From Conchiformibius sp. (GTDB lineage Bacteria; Pseudomonadota; Gammaproteobacteria; Burkholderiales; Neisseriaceae): a stretch of DNA of 64,000 nucleotides. The translations under genes were made by a program, and so were the position numbers. The stretch covers positions 310,001 to 374,000 of the forward strand of contig JASBYJ010000001.1 of NCBI GenBank assembly GCA_029984035.1, given 5' to 3'. The notes below the pieces were generated by a model. That model saw nothing but the letters and a program-made list of their open reading frames with translations, did no database searches and was not told the origin of the DNA. Shown one piece after another: positions 7,259-15,289 of the stretch. Every line of letters starts with the position of its first letter. Position 1 is the stretch's first letter.

Positions 7259-9175
7259 CTACATTTCCTTGCCCGCCTGCTTCGCTTCCAAATATTCCCA
7301 ACGTTCCAAACACGCCAGCAATTCGTTTTCAATTTCCGCCGCACGGTTTTGCAGCTTGGCGGCGCGTTCGTAATCTTTAAACGTTTCGGGGTCGGACAAT
7401 TGGGCATTCAGCGCGTTTTGTTCGGCTTCCAAAGCGGCGATGCCTTCAGGCAGCGCGTCCAATTCGCGTTGTTCTTTAAACGATAATTTCACGCTGCGGT
7501 TTTTCGGTTTGGCGGCTTTCTCCGGCGCGGCGGCGGCAACGGGTTTGGGCGCGGCGGCGGCCGCCAGTTCGCGTTCGCGGCGGTGCGCGTCCGCATAATC
7601 CTGATAACCGCCGATGTATTCGCGCACGCCGCCCTTGCCGTCAAACACGATGCTTTGCGTAACCACATTGTCCAAAAACATACGGTCGTGGCTGACCAAA
7701 AACACCGTGCCCGCATAATCGCGCAACAGTTCTTCCAGCAATTCCTGCGTGTCAATATCCAAATCGTTGGTGGGTTCGTCCAAAATCAAGATGTTGGCGG
7801 GACGGGTAAACAGTTTTGCCAACAACAGGCGGTTGCGCTCGCCGCCCGACAGCGAGGAAACGGGGCTGTGCGCCCGTGCCGGCGGAAACAGAAAATCCGC
7901 CAGATAACCCATAATATGACGGCGTTTGCCGCCCACTTCCACATAATCGTTGCCCTGACCGAGCGTGTCAAACACGGTGTCGTTGTCGTTCAGTGCGCTG
8001 CGGAACTGGTCAAAATACGCCACTTCCTGCTTGCTGCCGATGCGTATTCGTCCGAAAGTGGGCTGCAATTCGCCCAAAATCAGTTTTAAAAACGTGGTCT
8101 TGCCCACGCCGTTGGCGCCGATTAAGCCGATTTTGTCGCCGCGCTGAATCACGGCGGAAAATTTGTCCATAATCACACGGTTGCCGTAGGCAAAGGAGGC
8201 GTGTTCCAATTCGGCGATGATTTTGCCGCTTTTTTCGCCCGCGTCCAGCTTGAACGACACTTGCCCTTGCCGTTCGCGGCGGGCGGCGCGTTGGCGGCGC
8301 AATTCTTCCAAACGGCGCACGCGCCCTTCGTTGCGGGTGCGCCGCGCCTCGATGCCTTTGCGAATCCACGCTTCTTCTTGGGCGTGGAATTTGTCAAACA
8401 GGCGGTTGTGTTCGGCTTCCACCGCCAATTCTTGCGCTTTTTTCTCGCTGTATTTGGCGAAATTGCCCGCGTAGGAACGCAACACGCCCCTGTCCAATTC
8501 CACGATGCGGGAAACGGTGTTGTCAAGAAAACGGCGGTCGTGCGTAATCAGAACGAGGCTGCCTGAAAACTGGGCGAGCAGGCCTTCCAGCCAAATAATC
8601 GCGTCAATGTCCAGATGGTTGGTGGGTTCGTCCAGCAGCAGAATGTCGGGCTTTTGCACCCACGCTTGCGCCAATGCCACGCGTTTTTTCTGTCCGCCGG
8701 AGAGTTCGGACAGGGCGGCGTGTTCGGGCAAACCGAGTTCGGCGATGGTTTGGCGCACGGCGGCATCGGCCTGCCAGCCGTTTTGCGCTTCAATTTGGTT
8801 TTGCAGGTCGTTGAGCTGTTGGTTTAATTCGGGATTTTCGTGGTCTTGCGCCAGCGCGTGCGAAATCTGATGATAACGGCGCAGGGTGTCGCGCAATGCG
8901 CCCAAACCGGCGGACACGGCGTCAAACACGCTTTGTTGCGGGTCAAATTCGCTTTCCTGCGGCACATAGACGGTGGTCAGCCCGTTTTGCACGATTAAGC
9001 GTCCGTCATCGGGTTTTTGCGCGTTTGCCAAGATTTTCAACAGGGTGGATTTGCCCGCGCCGTTGCGCCCAATCAGCCCGACTTTTTCGCCCGCTTCCAG
9101 TTGGAAAGCGGCGTGGTCGAGCAAGGGGACGTGTCCGGCGGCGAAGCAGGCGTTTTCTAGGGAAAGGACGGTCAT
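7259..9175 (-). CDS. uup: ABC-F family ATPase Uup
   Basis: Soluble ABC-F protein with two ATPase domains and no membrane segments. The first domain has GRNGAGKST, LSGGQKKR and LLLDEPTNHLD; the second has GANGVGKTT, LSGGERNR and LILDEPTNDLD. A charged linker joins them, and a C-terminal coiled coil of about 80 residues (after an Ala/Pro-rich stretch) is the mark of Uup, which acts at ribosomes and on DNA intermediates and limits transposon precise excision in E. coli. I chose ATG 9175 (MTVLSLENACF), where homology begins; the frame is open to an ATG at 9238. No strong ribosome site precedes either. The gene is visibly GC-richer than its neighbours. Confidence 0.88.
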   Translation of the reverse strand: MTVLSLENACFAAGHVPLLDHAAFQLEAGEKVGLIGRNGAGKSTLLKILANAQKPDDGRLIVQNGLTTVYVPQESEFDPQQSVFDAVSAGLGALRDTLRRYHQISHALAQDHENPELNQQLNDLQNQIEAQNGWQADAAVRQTIAELGLPEHAALSELSGGQKKRVALAQAWVQKPDILLLDEPTNHLDIDAIIWLEGLLAQFSGSLVLITHDRRFLDNTVSRIVELDRGVLRSYAGNFAKYSEKKAQELAVEAEHNRLFDKFHAQEEAWIRKGIEARRTRNEGRVRRLEELRRQRAARRERQGQVSFKLDAGEKSGKIIAELEHASFAYGNRVIMDKFSAVIQRGDKIGLIGANGVGKTTFLKLILGELQPTFGRIRIGSKQEVAYFDQFRSALNDNDTVFDTLGQGNDYVEVGGKRRHIMGYLADFLFPPARAHSPVSSLSGGERNRLLLAKLFTRPANILILDEPTNDLDIDTQELLEELLRDYAGTVFLVSHDRMFLDNVVTQSIVFDGKGGVREYIGGYQDYADAHRRERELAAAAAPKPVAAAAPEKAAKPKNRSVKLSFKEQRELDALPEGIAALEAEQNALNAQLSDPETFKDYERAAKLQNRAAEIENELLACLERWEYLEAKQAGKEM

Positions 9176-9224
9176 GGCGTGTGCTTGTCGTGTCGAAACC
9201 GGCGATTTTAGCATTGTTTGCATG

Positions 9225-9453
9225 GTTGCCGTTTGCACGGTTTCAGGCTGTCTGAAACGAAGGGGGTGTTGAATTGGAAAAATTCTTCTGTTGCCGTTTG
9301 TACGGTTTCAGGCTGCCTGAAACGGGTTTATAGTGAAAATGAAGCATGCGCGGGCGGTTGACGGGTTTCAGGCTGCCTGAATATACGGTGTGCCGTTGGG
9401 CTGGAAAAAGCCAAGGCGCACGATTTCTTGGTTTCAGGCTGCCTGAATATGCG
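9225..9453. repeat. Cluster of DUS copies with a 34-bp direct repeat
   Basis: Four DUS or near-DUS copies lie in about 230 bp upstream of uup. Two sit in a direct repeat of 34 bp (9225-9258 and 9290-9323; GTTGCCGTTTG...GTTTCAGGCTG...CTGAAAC), which differs at two bases, one of them inside the DUS (GTCTGAA instead of CCTGAA). All four are in the same orientation. No gene is visible between 9176 and 9544. Confidence 0.7.
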
Positions 9454-9544
9454 GCGTGCTGCTGGGGGGCGGGAATCATGGCGGGGAAACGGTGGACGGG
9501 TTTGGGCTATAATACCGTTCTCTTGTTTGCTTAGACGATAGTGC

Positions 9545-10930
9545 ATGATGAAGCCGCATGAATGGCAAAGTTTGTTTGCAGGCTGCCTGAATCGTAAGGA
9601 TTTTCAGGCAGCCGCTGCTTTGCTGGCGCGGGTGAAACCTTATGCGGGCGAAAGTGCGCCTTGGTATTATGCCTGTGGCAAGCTGGCTCAGGAATTGGAG
9701 GAATGGGAGAAGGCGGAGCAGGCGTTTGCACGTGCGTTGTCGCTGCATGAATGCAGGCAATACCGTTTTGCTTATGTGTTTGCGCGTAAAAACCGTGTAC
9801 GCCGCCCTCAGGATTTGCAGGCGGTATTGCGCGGATATGATGAATTGTTGTGCCGCTATCCCGATGATTGGGCTGCTTTGCACAACCGTTCGGAAGTTTT
9901 GCGCGGTTTGGGTTTGTATGATTTGGCCTTGCGTGATGCGGACAGCTGCCTGAACATCGCGCCTGATTTTGCTTTGGGGTATTGCAACCGTTCGTTTATT
10001 TTGAATGCTTTGGGACGTTATCCGGAAGGTTGGCGCGATTATGAATGGCGCTGGCAGACGGGGCGTTCGGAATTTATGCCGAAAAAATGGCCGCTGCCTG
10101 CTTGGAAAGGGCAGGATGTCGGCCGCGACAGGGTGCTGGTGTATGCCGAACAAGGCTTGGGCGACAATATTCAGTTTGTGCGCTATGCCATTGAAGCGAA
10201 ACGGCGCGGTATGAATATCGTAGTGGTCAATCATGTGCCTACGGAAAAGCTGTTGAATGCCAATTTGGCGCGTTACGGTATTGCAACAGCGGCAAACGGC
10301 AGCAGTATTTCGGGATTGAAATATCATGTTTCCATGATGAGTTTGCCGCATTATTTCGGCACGACTGTGGACAACGTTCCCTGCCCGACCGCCTATATTC
10401 AGGCGCAACCCGAATATGCCGAACAGTGGCGCGCGCGGTTGGGGCAATCGGGGCGCAATAAATACGGCAAACGCAAAAAACGGGTCGGTATCGTGTGGTC
10501 GGGTTCGATGCGGCACAACCGTAATTTTTTCCGCAGCGTGTCGTTTCCGGTATTTGCACAGCTTTTTGAAGAAGACGTTTGGTTCCATTGTCTGCAAAAG
10601 GAAATCCTGCCTGAAGACGAGGCCTTGTGCGGACGTTACCGCAATGTGTTTTGCCACCACTATGATTTGGCCGACTTCTCCGATACCGCAGGGCTGATAG
10701 AACAGATGGACTTGGTTGTCAGCGTGGATACGGCGGTGGCGCATTTGGCGGCGGCGATGGGCAAGCCGACCTGGATATTGCTGCCTTGCCGTCCTGACTT
10801 CCGTTGGCTGCTGTATCGCAACGACAGCCCTTGGTATCGCAGTGCGCGTTTGTTCAGGCAGGACAACGATTGGAACTGGCAGCCGGTGATGATGCAGGTC
10901 CGTCAGGCACTGCATCGGTTTGCCCCTTAG
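9545..10930 (+). CDS. TPR protein with a C-terminal glycosyltransferase-like domain
   Basis: 461 residues. The N-terminal 190 or so consist of helical TPR-type repeats (for example YPDDWAALHNRSEVLRGLGLYDLALRDADSC and APDFALGYCNRSFILNALGRYPEGWRDYEWRW, given here in overlapping pieces of one region). After a linker, RVLVYAEQGLGDNIQFVRY, RVGIVWSGSMRHNRN and DLVVSVDTAVAHLAAAMGKPTWILLP match the nucleotide-sugar-binding fold of heptosyltransferase-like (GT9/GT-B) enzymes. No signal peptide or membrane helix is seen. Proteins of this build often modify pili, flagella or surface glycans; the target here is unknown. ATG 9548 is an equally possible start. Confidence 0.7.
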   Translation: MMKPHEWQSLFAGCLNRKDFQAAAALLARVKPYAGESAPWYYACGKLAQELEEWEKAEQAFARALSLHECRQYRFAYVFARKNRVRRPQDLQAVLRGYDELLCRYPDDWAALHNRSEVLRGLGLYDLALRDADSCLNIAPDFALGYCNRSFILNALGRYPEGWRDYEWRWQTGRSEFMPKKWPLPAWKGQDVGRDRVLVYAEQGLGDNIQFVRYAIEAKRRGMNIVVVNHVPTEKLLNANLARYGIATAANGSSISGLKYHVSMMSLPHYFGTTVDNVPCPTAYIQAQPEYAEQWRARLGQSGRNKYGKRKKRVGIVWSGSMRHNRNFFRSVSFPVFAQLFEEDVWFHCLQKEILPEDEALCGRYRNVFCHHYDLADFSDTAGLIEQMDLVVSVDTAVAHLAAAMGKPTWILLPCRPDFRWLLYRNDSPWYRSARLFRQDNDWNWQPVMMQVRQALHRFAP

Positions 10931-11061
10931 CGTGTGCCGGTTTGGGTGCGGTATGATTGGAGTGCAATAGGTTTAGGGCTGCCCGAAAGATTTTTGCGGT
11001 ATGTTTTGCCGTTTCAGGCAGCCTTTTTACAGACTACTAACCGTTTTTAAGGATGAATGGT

Positions 11062-12375
11062 ATGCAGGATATGTTCAGCACGCCACCCGTACAGCCTTTG
11101 GCGGAACGTTTGCGGCCGCAGACTCTTGACGATGTTCTGGGACAGGAGCATTTGACCGCGCCGGGCAAACCGCTGCATACGGCATTGAGCAGCGGCGTGC
11201 CGCATTCGATGTTGTTGTGGGGCAGTCCCGGTATCGGAAAAACCACTTTGGCCAGAATTTTGGCACAGGGTTTTCAGGCAGGCTTTATTTCTTTGTCGGC
11301 AGTGTTTTCGGGGGTGAAAGATATCCGCGAAGCGGTGCAAAAAGCCGAAAAACAATGGTTGCAGGGAAAGCGGACCATTTTGTTTGTCGATGAAGTGCAC
11401 CGCTTTAACAAAGCGCAGCAGGACGCGTTTTTGCCTCATGTGGAAAGCGGTTTGATTACGTTTATCGGTGCCACTACTGAAAATCCCTCGTTTGAAGTGA
11501 ATTCGGCTTTGCTCAGCAGGGCGCAGGTTTACGTGTTGAAGCCTTTAAGGCGGGCAGACTTGAAAATACTGGCGGATAAAGTGTTCAGGCTGCCCGAATA
11601 TGCGGATATGCGGCTTTCCGATGATGCGCTCAACGCGGTAGCAGAATCGGCGGACGGTGATGCGCGGCGGTTTTTGAATTTGATGGAGCAGCTTTTAAAT
11701 GCCGCTAAAGTACGCCGATTGTTTGAAATAGAAAAGGAATTTGTTGCCGAGAGCCTGGGTACGCAGTTGCGCCGTTTCGATAAAGGCGGCGAGCAGTTTT
11801 ACAACCAAATTTCCGCTTTGCATAAGTCCGTGCGCGGTTCGCATCCGAATGCCGCGTTATACTGGTTTTGCCGAATGTTGGACGGCGGTGCCGACCCGCG
11901 TTATTTGGCAAGGCGGCTGATTCAAATGGCTTGGGAAGACATCGGTTTGGCCGACCCGCGTGCCTTTCAAGTGGCCACCGATGCGGCGGCGACTTATGAA
12001 CGTTTAGGCAGCCCCGAAGGCGAGCTGGCGTTGGCGCAAACCGTGCTGTATCTGGCTTCGGCGGCTAAATCGAACGCAGGTTATGCCGCGTTCAAACGAA
12101 TGCGGGAATTTGTCCGCAGCCATTCCAGCGACCCGGTGCCCGTGCATTTGTGCAATGCGCCTACGCAATTGATGAAGGAATTGGGCTACGGCCGCGAATA
12201 CCGCTATGCCCATGACGAACCGCATGCCTATGCGGCGGGTGAAACCTATATGCCCGAAGGTATGGAAGAGCCTGATTTTTACCAACCGGTTGACCGTGGT
12301 TTGGAAATCAAAATCGCGGAAAAATTGTCGTGGCTCAAGAGCTTGGATGAAAAGGCAAAGCAGCCTGAAAATTGA
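11062..12375 (+). CDS. rarA: Replication-associated recombination protein RarA
   Basis: RarA (MgsA) is an AAA+ ATPase related to clamp loaders that acts at stalled replication forks. The 437-residue product shows RPQTLDDVLGQEHL, Walker A GSPGIGKTT, DEVHRFNKAQQDAFLP and the sensor segment GATTENPSFEVNSALLSRAQV, then the C-terminal tetramerisation region (SHPNAALYWFCRMLDGGADPRYLARR). ATG 11062 has AAGGA eight bases upstream, so I prefer it to the ATG at 11053, which overlaps that motif. A hairpin follows the stop. Length and motifs are typical. Confidence 0.94.
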   Translation: MQDMFSTPPVQPLAERLRPQTLDDVLGQEHLTAPGKPLHTALSSGVPHSMLLWGSPGIGKTTLARILAQGFQAGFISLSAVFSGVKDIREAVQKAEKQWLQGKRTILFVDEVHRFNKAQQDAFLPHVESGLITFIGATTENPSFEVNSALLSRAQVYVLKPLRRADLKILADKVFRLPEYADMRLSDDALNAVAESADGDARRFLNLMEQLLNAAKVRRLFEIEKEFVAESLGTQLRRFDKGGEQFYNQISALHKSVRGSHPNAALYWFCRMLDGGADPRYLARRLIQMAWEDIGLADPRAFQVATDAAATYERLGSPEGELALAQTVLYLASAAKSNAGYAAFKRMREFVRSHSSDPVPVHLCNAPTQLMKELGYGREYRYAHDEPHAYAAGETYMPEGMEEPDFYQPVDRGLEIKIAEKLSWLKSLDEKAKQPEN

Positions 12376-12388
12376 TTTTCTTGATAAT

Positions 12389-12417
12389 GTTAAAGGTATC
12401 TTCACGATACCTTTAAC
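12389..12417. terminator. Hairpin between convergent rarA and the thioesterase-like gene
   Basis: GTTAAAGGTATC and GATACCTTTAAC form a perfect 12-bp stem with a 5-nt loop, lying between genes that point towards each other. It is not made from a DUS. Only a short GTTTT follows on the plus strand. Confidence 0.6.
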
Positions 12418-12447
12418 GTTTTGGGTGCCGGTAAGAAAACTTCACTT

Positions 12448-12933
12448 TCATGCGGGGCGGAATTCTTTTTTCAGGCGGATGTAAACAGTGCGCTGCACAA
12501 TGGCAACGGTTTCGTTGCGGTCGTCAAAAACGCGTATGGTGAATTCGGGCAGGTATTTGTCGCCTTGTTCGGTGCGGCGGCGGATTTCGGCGAGTTCTGT
12601 TTCGCTGAGCTTGCAGTCCAAATGAACAGCGCCGTGCCCGGGTTTGACAAATTCTATATATGCCGATTTGTCCCATACATAGTGGGTTTCGCCAAAAAGA
12701 CAATTGAGCAGCAGCGCATAAATCGGGTCGGTGAGGGCAAACAGGCTGCCGCCGAATTGGGTGTTGTGCGAATTTTTCGTGTTGCGCCAGTTTTTCAAGG
12801 TGGCGCGGATATGGGTGTAGTCGTCTGACAGGTGTGTGATGCGGATGCCGCTAAAGAGCAGCGGTGTCCATAAATTCAGACGGCGCAGCAGTGCGGCTGC
12901 GGATTTGGGGCGTTTTTTCGGTAGTGGCAGCAT
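12448..12933 (-). CDS. DUF4442 hotdog-fold (thioesterase-like) protein
   Basis: 161 residues with the DUF4442/YiiD C-terminal pattern: GIRITHLSDDYTHIRATLK, then NTKNSHNTQFGGSLFALTDPIYALLL and a strand-rich C-terminal half with an EFVKPG turn. Hotdog proteins of this type are grouped with acyl-CoA thioesterases, but no substrate is known to me for this branch. Its ATG overlaps the ygfZ stop (TAATG), so the two are translationally coupled. No signal peptide is present. Confidence 0.7.
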   Translation of the reverse strand: MLPLPKKRPKSAAALLRRLNLWTPLLFSGIRITHLSDDYTHIRATLKNWRNTKNSHNTQFGGSLFALTDPIYALLLNCLFGETHYVWDKSAYIEFVKPGHGAVHLDCKLSETELAEIRRRTEQGDKYLPEFTIRVFDDRNETVAIVQRTVYIRLKKEFRPA

Positions 12934-13775
12934 TATGCGTCTTCTTCCGTGCTAAAAAACAGGTGTTGTAGGATAAGGGGTTGATTTTTTATGCTTTGCA
13001 ACGGCGTGTGTACGGCACTGTGTTTGATAACCGATAAATTCAGGCAGCCTGAAGCGTTGATGATTATGCCGACTTCTTCTTGTTGCGTATTGATGATTTT
13101 GTCGCCTGCCTGAAGCGGTTGGCTGCTTTGTGCAAGGGCAAGGCCGCGTTTGACTTGTCCGCGGTATTGGGCCCGGGCGATGATTTCTTGGCCGGGGTAG
13201 CAGCCTTTGCGGAAATGAACCGCTCCGATTTGGTGTTGGTTGAGCATTTGTGCCACGCAGGTTTCGCTGGTGGCGGCGCTAATCCAAGGGTAGCCGCACA
13301 GAATTTCATGGGTATTGAATGCGGTTTCGGCTTCGGGCAGATAGTCCGGTTGCTCTGGGCGTGGGGCGATGCGGATATGTCCGCCGTGGGGAAGGGAAAT
13401 GGTTCCGTTGCTGTCGGCAGGAAAGGAGAAAACGGGGGATTGCGGGCGCAGGATGGCTGCTTGTGCGGGAAGGCTGCCTGAAACGCACCAGCCCTCTGCT
13501 GTGTCGAGCTTGACTTTGGCCCGCAGTACAAACATACGCAGGCGTTTGAGTACTGTTTCCATCAAGTCGGCCGCCAAAGCGATAAACAGGCTTTCGCCGT
13601 TGTTCCAAACCAGCATATTGGCGATAACGCGCCCTTGCGGGGTGTTGTAGGTGGCGTAGCAGGCTTGGTTTGGAGCGAGACGGTTGATATCGTTGGATAA
13701 TTGGTTGTGCAGGAAGTGGTGTCTGTCGTCTCCGTCTGCACGGATAACGCTGAAAAACGGTAAAACGGTCTTCAC
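12933..13775 (-). CDS. ygfZ: YgfZ-type folate-binding protein (Fe-S cluster assembly)
   Basis: YgfZ uses tetrahydrofolate to help maintain certain iron-sulfur enzymes and is related to the GcvT aminomethyltransferase. The 280-residue product carries the family signature KGCYPGQEIIARAQYRGQVKRGL at about residues 190-212 (with its key cysteine in KGCYPGQE) and an N-terminal GcvT-like fold (HHFLHNQLSNDI...YNTPQGRV). The frame begins with GTG at 13775; no ATG lies near the conserved start. It is the first gene of a two-gene unit with the DUF4442 protein, overlapping by one base. Confidence 0.88.
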   Translation of the reverse strand: MKTVLPFFSVIRADGDDRHHFLHNQLSNDINRLAPNQACYATYNTPQGRVIANMLVWNNGESLFIALAADLMETVLKRLRMFVLRAKVKLDTAEGWCVSGSLPAQAAILRPQSPVFSFPADSNGTISLPHGGHIRIAPRPEQPDYLPEAETAFNTHEILCGYPWISAATSETCVAQMLNQHQIGAVHFRKGCYPGQEIIARAQYRGQVKRGLALAQSSQPLQAGDKIINTQQEEVGIIINASGCLNLSVIKHSAVHTPLQSIKNQPLILQHLFFSTEEDA

Positions 13776-13932
13776 GGGGTTTCTTTCTTGGAGCGTGGCA
13801 AAATGGTTCGGACGGATGTGCGGGAAGGGGCGGTTATGGTGCTGTTTGCATTGTGTTCAAAATTTGGATACCCGTATGGTAACCGACAGGCGGCGCGTTG
13901 GCGTTGCCGCAATGCGGCCGCCTGTTTTTCGG

Positions 13933-15021
13933 TTAAGATAACAAGGGGTTGCTGCCTGAAAGTTGCAGGGATTGTTCGTAATCGGGCAAGGGTGCGTTTT
14001 CAGGCAGCATCTCTTCCAATTGGCGGAGATACTCTATGCGGCAATCGGTGAGTAAATCCAAGAAATGTTGTTGTATTAATCGGATGTTGTCGCGCGGTGA
14101 AAGCTGCCAGGTGAAAATTTGGTTTTGCAGGGCGTAGGATGTTTCGGCCGCGCCGAAACCGAATAAGAGTTTGCCGCCTTCTTGCGCCGCCATGACTACG
14201 CCCACGCGCGGGCTTTGCATGCGAATGGAGCGAATGGCGTTGGTGGCGAATACGTCCAATGCCATTTTCAAGCGCATATTTTGTGCATCGGCCAGGGCGG
14301 CGATAGGGCTGTTGGGATTGAGGGGGTTGGCAAACAGGGTCAAATCAGGTTGGGTGAGATGTTGTTGCCAAACCTGCATGAGTGGTAGTGCGGCATCGCG
14401 CAGGTTTTGTCCTAAGGCTGCTCTAAGGCGGGCGTTGCCGTATCCCACTGCATAGAGAACGTGTACGGATTGGCCTTCAGGCAGCTCTAAGGCGCAGTCG
14501 GGCAGGCTTGCGGCAAATTGTGCTGCTGCGGCTTCGTTTTGTTTGGCGGCAAACCAGGCATCGGCTTTGATGGCGGCGAAATCTTCCGCACGAAGCAGGG
14601 CGGGCAGCCATTGTGCTTGGGATAAAGGACGCAGTGCGGGATAGTTGCCCAGTGTGGCAGACAATAAAACGGAAGGGGTCTCCGTGTTTAGGGTGTGGGT
14701 GCGGTGGCTGCCTGAAACTAAAACGACAGGCAGGGCGAACCATTGTATTTCTCCGCTGTTTTGTGCACTCAATACTTCATCAACGGCATCCATCAGTACG
14801 GTGTATTGTGCAGCGTCTTGCGCCATATTCATGGCAACGGAAAGATTGAGCAGCTGGCCTTGCATGAGGGTGCGTGTGATTTCGCCGTGCAGATTTTCCC
14901 GAGCCAATGCGGTTTGTGCTTTGGATGCCGGTTGGGTCAGCTGCGAAGCATAGAGCAATAAGGTGTTTTTGACCGGTGTTTCAGGATAAGGACGCGGGTC
15001 GGGCAAAGGAAGAATGTTCAT
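13933..15021 (-). CDS. DUF2863 family protein
   Basis: 362-residue protein that I place in DUF2863, a family of unknown function found mainly in betaproteobacteria. Supporting features are AAQYTVLMDAVDEVL, the segment ending PVVLVSG near residue 105 and the C-terminal pattern RIEYLRQLEEMLPENAPLPDYEQ. It is probably cytoplasmic: no signal peptide or membrane helix is visible. It stands alone between ygfZ and ponA on the same strand. The family call is from memory of conserved blocks and less sure than the reading frame. Confidence 0.6.
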   Translation of the reverse strand: MNILPLPDPRPYPETPVKNTLLLYASQLTQPASKAQTALARENLHGEITRTLMQGQLLNLSVAMNMAQDAAQYTVLMDAVDEVLSAQNSGEIQWFALPVVLVSGSHRTHTLNTETPSVLLSATLGNYPALRPLSQAQWLPALLRAEDFAAIKADAWFAAKQNEAAAAQFAASLPDCALELPEGQSVHVLYAVGYGNARLRAALGQNLRDAALPLMQVWQQHLTQPDLTLFANPLNPNSPIAALADAQNMRLKMALDVFATNAIRSIRMQSPRVGVVMAAQEGGKLLFGFGAAETSYALQNQIFTWQLSPRDNIRLIQQHFLDLLTDCRIEYLRQLEEMLPENAPLPDYEQSLQLSGSNPLLS

Positions 15022-15056
15022 CGTATTGTCTTGTGTCGTTTGTTATTTAAGGATAA

Positions 15057-15092
15057 GGCTGCCTGAAAACAAATGGTTTTCAGGCAGTTTTT
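15057..15092. terminator. DUS-based hairpin with T tract
   Basis: CTGCCTGAAAAC (15059-15070) pairs with GTTTTCAGGCAG (15076-15087), followed by TTTTT on the plus strand. It lies downstream of ponA and upstream of the DUF2863 gene, both on the minus strand, so it probably works in both directions and closes the ponA transcript. Confidence 0.5.
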
Positions 15093-15109
15093 ATGGTGCG
15101 GGATAATGG

Positions 15110-15289
15110 ATGTGTGGACAGGATAAATATGAAAAACCGGTGTTTGCGGCTTGGCCGAACGATGCGGCGCTGCTTGCCGACAAACGGAAAAAAATCCCGT
15201 TAATTCTGTTGCTGCCTGACAGCCGTTTGATGATTTTTCGAAATACGGTTTCAGGCAGCAAAGATATCATTATCGTTTTATCTGTTTAG
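15110..15289 (+). CDS. Possible 59-residue small protein or gene remnant
   Basis: An ATG at 15110 opens a 59-codon frame whose start reads MCGQDKYEKPVFAAWPND and which has a hydrophobic middle (KKIPLILLLPDSRLMIF). The first 45 residues look coding-like, and the C-terminus runs through a DUS-like site. The stop overlaps the end of the convergent ponA by four bases. There is no convincing ribosome site and I do not recognise the protein. It may be the end of a lost gene. Confidence 0.22.
   Translation: MCGQDKYEKPVFAAWPNDAALLADKRKKIPLILLLPDSRLMIFRNTVSGSKDIIIVLSV

Noticed and set aside
9476..10915. 479-codon frame on the minus strand
   Set aside because: Opposite the TPR/glycosyltransferase-like gene. 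It starts with no ribosome site and shows no domain.
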